From Bacillota bacterium (GTDB taxonomy: Bacteria > Bacillota > Clostridia > Christensenellales > QAND01), in the NCBI GenBank assembly GCA_019415425.1, contig DXZF01000292.1, positions 1 to 10,024 of the forward strand: DNA of 10,024 bases. The letters run 5' to 3'. Below, piece after piece: positions 6,921-10,024 of this stretch. Made by a program: the position numbers and the translations under genes. The notes under the pieces are model-generated. The model worked only from the letters and a program-made list of their open reading frames with translations, ran no database searches and was not told the DNA's origin. Each line of letters begins with the position of its first letter. Position 1 is the stretch's first letter.

Positions 6921-7253
6921 TTAAGGCATATAGGACTGCACCATTTGCACGATGCGCGCGATGAACGCGCCAATGACGGGCAAATTTTGCTTGGCCAAAA
7001 ACGTCAACAGGCTGATGAGTAACGCGCCCAAAATGGTAAATCCAACGGCATACCCCAAGCCGCGCGCCATGCCAGAAAGCAGGCTGTGCCAGAGCATCTT
7101 GCGGCGCGAATACACCTGCGGGATTCCCAGGGCCGTGCAGAGTCGCTCCATGGTGTGGTTGAGCTCGACCAGGGCGTGGAGAATCTGCGCGTCACGATCT
7201 TCCTTTTCGCTCTTCTGTGGCCTCTTTTCACGGGAAAACCGCGCCTCATCCAT
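6921..7253 (-). CDS. Small DUF5665-like membrane protein
   Basis: A 110-residue protein of unknown function. The N-terminal third is charged (MDEARFSREKRPQKSEKEDRD), followed by an amphipathic helix (22-45). The C-terminal half GMARGLGYAVGFTILGALLISLL (61-83) is a membrane segment, and NLPVIGAFIARIVQMVQ (90-106) a further apolar helix. The ARGLGxAxGFTxLGA...NLPxIGxxIAxIVxxVQ pattern matches what I recall of DUF5665, a small family mainly in Clostridia and relatives. The start at 7253 was chosen for the GGAGG nine bases upstream; a frame open to 7670 runs back through the acetyltransferase gene and adds no recognisable sequence. It is a single gene: 220 bases of non-coding sequence precede it and a terminator follows. 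No clear promoter is visible upstream. The glycine-rich membrane helix suggests oligomerisation, but its job is unknown. Confidence 0.85.
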   Translation of the reverse strand: MDEARFSREKRPQKSEKEDRDAQILHALVELNHTMERLCTALGIPQVYSRRKMLWHSLLSGMARGLGYAVGFTILGALLISLLTFLAKQNLPVIGAFIARIVQMVQSYMP

Positions 7254-7272
7254 CCACGCACACCTCCACCTG

Positions 7273-7305
7273 CCGGCCGCTCGCCTGGCCGGTTTGGGGA
7301 AACCG
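7273..7305 (-). other. Two overlapping hairpins upstream of the DUF5665 gene
   Basis: CCGGCC (7273-7278) can pair with GGCCGG (7287-7292), while CGGTTT (7290-7295) can pair with AAACCG (7300-7305) around a 4-nt loop. The arms share 7290-7292, so on RNA the two hairpins compete. They end about 10 bases before the ribosome site. No T run follows, so neither is a terminator. Elsewhere the 7254-7473 gap shows nothing I can assign; there is no convincing terminator for the acetyltransferase gene. Confidence 0.4.
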
Positions 7306-7473
7306 AAGCCGCTATCGTCCAATGGCCTGGGCCGCTGCCGATTTCCCTTCTCTTTAAGATGTGCGTTTGCACCGCTCGCTATGCAAAAAGCGACTCTCGC
7401 GCATCTTGCATGGGGCGCATCGCCATGGCGACGATCCCCCATGCCGATTGTGCCAACAGGCAGTGCATCGATG

Positions 7474-8085
7474 TTATCCGAGATGAAGCCTTTGTGTGAC
7501 CTCTTCCCTGATCGCGTCAAATGTCTTGACGGCCGGCTGGGATGCCTGGTGTGCACCGATGTGCTTTTCCATCCACACCATGTCGTACCAGCGATTGAAT
7601 TTATAGCCGCATTGGTGGAACTGGCCAACCAGCCGATACCCCAATCGCTCGTGAAACGCCACGCTGTCATTGGTCAGATAGGCATCGGGGGTTTCCGTAT
7701 AGGCAATGCAGGCGTTGAGATTCAAGATGCCCTGCGCTTTCAAAATCTCCTCCAACAGGTGGTACAGCGTTTTGCCAAGGCCCTGGCGCTTTTGCGCCAT
7801 CTTCACGTAGATGGAAGTTTCCACGGCCCAGTCGTATGCGGCACGCTCATTGAATGCGCCCACATACGCGTACCCCAGGATTTCCCCTCCCCGCTCTGCA
7901 ACCAGATACGGATACCGCTGAAGAACCCGTGCAATCCGGCTCGCAAATTCGTCCACAGAGGGCACTTCATACTCAAAGGTAATCGCCGTCTGCTTCACAT
8001 ACGGCGCATAGATCGCCAACAGCGCCTGTGCATCCTGTACCGTCGCCACCCGCACGCGGGTATCCCGTCCATCCATTCGTTTCAT
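7474..8085 (-). CDS. GNAT N-acetyltransferase, phosphinothricin-acetyltransferase-like
   Basis: A 203-residue acetyl-CoA-dependent N-acetyltransferase of the GNAT fold. RVRVATVQDAQALLAIY (10-26) is the first strand/helix, AITFEYEVPSVDEFASRI (34-51) the family's substrate-loop region, YLVAERGGEILGYAYVGAF (60-78) and WAVETSIYV (86-94) the central strands, QKRQGLGKTL (98-107) the pyrophosphate-binding loop (Q/RxxGxG/A), and FHERLGYRLVG (144-154) plus WYDMVWMEKHIG (166-177) the C-terminal hallmark of the Pat/Bar/MnaT group. Known members acetylate phosphinothricin, methionine sulfoximine/sulfone or other small amines; the natural substrate here cannot be told. The start at 8085 has GGAG six bases upstream; ATGs 4 codons upstream and 3 codons downstream are alternatives. 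It is transcribed divergently from the LysR regulator, which probably controls it. Confidence 0.9.
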   Translation of the reverse strand: MKRMDGRDTRVRVATVQDAQALLAIYAPYVKQTAITFEYEVPSVDEFASRIARVLQRYPYLVAERGGEILGYAYVGAFNERAAYDWAVETSIYVKMAQKRQGLGKTLYHLLEEILKAQGILNLNACIAYTETPDAYLTNDSVAFHERLGYRLVGQFHQCGYKFNRWYDMVWMEKHIGAHQASQPAVKTFDAIREEVTQRLHLG

Positions 8086-8103
8086 TCCCCTCTCCATGCC
8101 TTT

Positions 8104-8119
8104 CAGACGGTTTCGTCTG
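8104..8119 (-). other. Perfect short hairpin just before the acetyltransferase start
   Basis: CAGACG and CGTCTG form a perfect 6-bp dyad around four bases (AAAC on the minus strand), about 18 bases upstream of the start and next to the purine-rich ribosome site. It could affect translation or be a protein site; no T run, so not a terminator. Confidence 0.35.
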
Positions 8120-8148
8120 TATGTCAACGGGCAGGCCCATGATTAGAG

Positions 8149-8163
8149 ATAGAATCGTTCTAT
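8149..8163. promoter_or_regulatory. Putative LysR-type operator, copy 1
   Basis: ATAGAA-TCG-TTCTAT is a perfect 15-bp dyad with the T-N11-A form typical of LysR-family binding sites; flanking bases extend the imperfect dyad to about 8145-8167. It lies 64 bases upstream of the acetyltransferase start. The identical half-sites recur at 8285-8299. Confidence 0.6.
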
Positions 8164-8232
8164 ATCTATGCCCGATCAATTCTGCAGGGCGCTATCCCGT
8201 TCATTCCCTATGTCTCATTGTTTAACAGCGCC

Positions 8233-8241
8233 ATCATAGCA
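8233..8241 (-). promoter_or_regulatory. Candidate extended -10 for the acetyltransferase gene
   Basis: TATGAT (8233-8238) preceded by TGC (8239-8241) on the minus strand resembles the extended -10 boxes of the lspA and pyr promoters. No good -35 is seen. It would start near 8226 and leave a leader of about 140 nt containing operator copy 1. Confidence 0.35.
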
Positions 8242-8262
8242 TATTTTGCTTGAAACGCATAA

Positions 8263-8291
8263 TTGACAATCGTTATGCTCTGCCATAGAAT
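8263..8291 (+). promoter_or_regulatory. Promoter of the LysR-family regulator
   Basis: A consensus TTGACA (8263-8268) lies exactly 17 bases upstream of TAGAAT (8286-8291) on the plus strand, predicting a start near 8298 and a leader of about 29 nt. The -10 box overlaps operator copy 2, so bound regulator would block it. Confidence 0.8.
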
Positions 8292-8299
8292 TTTTCTAT
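8285..8299. promoter_or_regulatory. Putative LysR-type operator, copy 2 (autoregulatory)
   Basis: ATAGAA-TTT-TTCTAT repeats the half-sites and spacing of the dyad at 8149-8163 and again has the T-N11-A form. It covers the -10 box and predicted start of the regulator's own promoter, the usual place for LysR autorepression. Confidence 0.65.
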
Positions 8300-8326
8300 A
8301 ACAGTTCCATTCATCGGGAGAATTCA

Positions 8327-9289
8327 ATGACACTACAACAATGTCGATACCTGATCGAAATCGACAGGCATCACTCCATCAGCAAGGCTGCATCCGCACT
8401 GTTTGTCACACAGCCGAGTATCAGCAAGGCCATCAAGGATTTGGAAGAGGAACTGCGCATCGTCATCCTTGAACGGACGAACCGCGGCGTCTCTTTTACA
8501 AAAGAAGGCGAAGAATTGCTCTTTTATGCCCGCATGCTTATTGAGCAGGAAGAGACGATCCGATATCATTTCAACGCAAACGCGCATGCCGATCTACTCC
8601 AGCTCTCCATCGCCTCGCAGCACTTTGGCTTTGCCGTGGAAGCCATGGCCCAGCTGATCAACCGGCTTTCCAGCAATCGTTATGCGCTGACCTTTTTGGA
8701 GGGAAAGGCGTCCGATGTCATTGAACACGTGGCAAGCGGGCGCAGCATGTTGGGCATTCTCTCTGTTTCCGTTTTAAACAGAGAACTATTGGAACGGTAT
8801 TTTCTCTCGCGCTCGCTGACTTTCGTCCCACTGCTCTCATTGCAGCAGCATGTTTTCCTGCAAGATAAGCATCCGCTTGCGCGGCATTCCGTCCTTTCTC
8901 TCGAGCAGCTCAGTCCGTATCCCTGCTTGACTTATCGGCAGGACGACGTGCCATTGAGTTTGGCCGAGGACTCCATCGGCATCCAAAAAACGTCCCGGAT
9001 CATCTACTTGAAAGACCGGGGGACCATGAACAATTTGCTCGCCCATACTGACGGCTACAACTTGGGCACCGGGTGCATTGTCAAGGGATACATGAATCCA
9101 AACATCATTTCCATCCCGCTCAAAGAATCCTGCCAAACACATATTGGCTATATCAAAAGGCATGAGCAGCTTCTATCCGACGAAGCGCTATCTTATCTCG
9201 ATTTTCTGCATGCTTCTTTACAGGCATCCATCCCCAAATCCACGAAACGGTCTTCTACAATACAGGACCTGCAGCCGCTTGAAAACTGA
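8327..9289 (+). CDS. LysR-family transcriptional regulator
   Basis: A 320-residue LTTR. Residues 1-60 are the winged helix-turn-helix: MTLQQCRYLIEIDRHHSISKAASALFVTQPSISKAIKDLE with the recognition helix around 28-38, then ILERTNRGVSFTKEGEEL as the wing. The linker helix runs to about 85, and the co-inducer domain fills about 90-300 as two alpha/beta lobes. The start has GGGAGA five bases upstream and a near-consensus promoter. Between EEL and ERT the usual G-x-x-L-F core reads RIVI, a small departure from the common form. The C-terminal 20 residues (KSTKRSSTIQDLQPLEN) look like a disordered tail. It is the only complete gene on the plus strand, divergent from the acetyltransferase and convergent with the DivIVA-like gene. 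The effector cannot be predicted. Bases 9290-9365, after its stop, hold no clear terminator for this strand. Confidence 0.95.
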   Translation: MTLQQCRYLIEIDRHHSISKAASALFVTQPSISKAIKDLEEELRIVILERTNRGVSFTKEGEELLFYARMLIEQEETIRYHFNANAHADLLQLSIASQHFGFAVEAMAQLINRLSSNRYALTFLEGKASDVIEHVASGRSMLGILSVSVLNRELLERYFLSRSLTFVPLLSLQQHVFLQDKHPLARHSVLSLEQLSPYPCLTYRQDDVPLSLAEDSIGIQKTSRIIYLKDRGTMNNLLAHTDGYNLGTGCIVKGYMNPNIISIPLKESCQTHIGYIKRHEQLLSDEALSYLDFLHASLQASIPKSTKRSSTIQDLQPLEN

Positions 9290-9365
9290 ATTCTTTGGAA
9301 AATTGCGATCAGGTGCATGCTGCTTTCCCGGCATTGCACGCGTTCACGCTCGCTCCCTAACGAAC

Positions 9366-9399
9366 AAAAGCGGTATCCAACCTTTCAATTGGATACCGC
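9366..9399 (-). terminator. Intrinsic terminator of the DivIVA-like gene
   Basis: A perfect 11-bp stem (GCGGTATCCAA, 9370-9380, with its complement 9389-9399) and 8-nt loop is followed on the minus strand by TTTTGTT. It lies about 80 bases past the stop of the DivIVA-like gene. The plus-strand side lacks a T run, so it is not a good terminator for the LysR gene, though the hairpin lies between the two convergent genes. Confidence 0.88.
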
Positions 9400-9480
9400 C
9401 TGGCAGCGTGAATCGACGTCTGCGTGCTCCCGCGGCAACACCGCATGGCGCGCACCGGTCGATGCATCTCTTCTGTTCAG

Positions 9481-10024
9481 TTATTCCGCATCGCTATCGA
9501 CGAGGAAATTTTCATCCGCATCGTCGCCATCCACATCGACCGGACCATAGTACGGCTGTTCCTGTTCTGCAGGCTGCTCTTCAGGCTGCTCAGACGCCTG
9601 CTCTGCTTTCTCTTCCAGACCGTTGACGTATTGATCGACGTAATCTTTCTTTTCCTCGGATTCATCCTGCTCCGAGGCATCGAGGCTCTCTTCCAGATCG
9701 TACACCTCTTTGGGGGCGTCGATCTTATCCACAAAGCCCAAAAGCTCCGCCGTATAGCTATGCACGCCGGCCTTGAACTCTTCAAGCAAGCTCTTGATGG
9801 ACAAGAGATCGTCCTGCGCCTGGCGAATCTGTTCCTGGTAACCGTCCACAATGCTCTGCGAATTGGTGCGGGCCGTCAAGATCATCTGCTCGCTCTCGCG
9901 CTTGGCACGCGCAAGGATCTCATCGGCCTGCTCACGCGTCTTGGTGTAGAGTTCCTCCGCCTCGCGCTTGGCCGAATCGGTAATGTCTTCCGCAGCCTTG
10001 TGTACAGTCACCATGGTATGCATC
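9481..10024 (-). CDS. DivIVA-like coiled-coil protein (partial, N-terminus beyond window)
   Basis: The visible 180 residues (counted from the first methionine in the window) start with HKAAEDITDSAKREAEELYTKTREQADEILARAKRESEQMI, a heptad-like, charged coiled coil of the type found in the middle of DivIVA/GpsB proteins (compare QKAAEDI..AKREAE in Bacillus-type DivIVA). A second helix, QEQIRQAQDDLLSIKSLLEEFKAGVHSYTAELLGFVDKI (63-101), follows. The tail (112-180) is very acidic and Glu/Gln/Pro-rich, with DVDGDDADENFLVDSDAE at the end, and probably disordered. The conserved N-terminal membrane-binding domain would lie outside the window, so the first methionine is unlikely to be the true start. 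DivIVA proteins mark curved membrane at poles and division sites. Position upstream of lspA fits the divIVA-ileS-lspA region of Firmicutes, with ileS absent here. Confidence 0.8.
   Translation of the reverse strand, partial: MHTMVTVHKAAEDITDSAKREAEELYTKTREQADEILARAKRESEQMILTARTNSQSIVDGYQEQIRQAQDDLLSIKSLLEEFKAGVHSYTAELLGFVDKIDAPKEVYDLEESLDASEQDESEEKKDYVDQYVNGLEEKAEQASEQPEEQPAEQEQPYYGPVDVDGDDADENFLVDSDAE

Noticed and set aside
7370..7391. TTTGCA/TGCAAA inverted repeat in the gap after the acetyltransferase gene, considered as its terminator
   Set aside because: The stem is only six A/T-mixed pairs with a 10-base spacer and no T run after it; too weak to call.
7254..7670. Upstream extension of the DUF5665 frame to a 249-residue protein
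   Set aside because: The extra part overlaps the acetyltransferase gene and shows no conserved sequence, while a good ribosome site precedes the start at 7253.
6952..8142. 396-codon open frame on the plus strand
   Set aside because: It runs antisense through the DUF5665 gene, the gap and the acetyltransferase, lacks a ribosome site and matches no family.
9290..9480. Possible small gene or RNA between the LysR and DivIVA-like genes
   Set aside because: Beyond the minus-strand terminator hairpin I see no ribosome site with a plausible frame and no RNA fold I recognise.

Overview
This window looks like a GC-rich, low-to-moderately diverged member of the Firmicutes, most likely a Clostridia/Christensenellales-type anaerobe. 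The grounds are the de novo pyrimidine operon headed by pyrR, the FAD/2Fe-2S PyrK partnered with a class 1B PyrD, the neighbouring lspA-rluD pair, a DUF5665 membrane protein (a family I know mainly from Clostridia) and a DivIVA-like protein. The genus cannot be fixed from the sequence alone. The locus follows the order familiar from Bacillus and Clostridia (divIVA ... lspA - rluD - pyrR - pyr genes). Almost everything is on the minus strand, so the biological order runs from the right end of the window to the left.

Right end (9290-10024): the C-terminal part of a DivIVA-like coiled-coil protein enters from outside the window and ends at a strong intrinsic terminator (9366-9399).

Accessory block (7474-9289): a LysR-family regulator on the plus strand is divergent from a phosphinothricin-acetyltransferase-like GNAT enzyme on the minus strand. 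Their shared 241-bp intergenic region carries two identical LysR-type dyads (ATAGAA-N3-TTCTAT). One lies on the regulator's own -10 box, the other on the acetyltransferase side. This is the most interesting uncharacterised unit here: a candidate self-contained regulator/N-acetyltransferase switch.

Middle (5359-7253): a small DUF5665 membrane protein with its own terminator, then lspA (signal peptidase II) and rluD (23S rRNA pseudouridine synthase). lspA and rluD overlap by four bases and run from an extended -10 promoter.

Left half (1-5350): the pyrimidine operon pyrR-pyrB-pyrC-pyrF-pyrK-pyrD, tightly packed with ATGA overlaps or gaps of 12-22 bases. A promoter at the end of rluD starts a leader of about 110 nt. 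The leader can fold into an anti-antiterminator, an antiterminator or an intrinsic terminator just before pyrR. Together the genes make carbamoyl-aspartate (PyrB), dihydroorotate (PyrC), orotate (PyrD with PyrK) and UMP (PyrF), with PyrR sensing UMP and closing the attenuator. carAB, pyrE, a pyrI regulatory chain and a uracil permease are not in the window; pyrD is cut by the left edge.

No stretch longer than 300 bases lacks a gene. I see no RNA genes, IS elements or CRISPR arrays.
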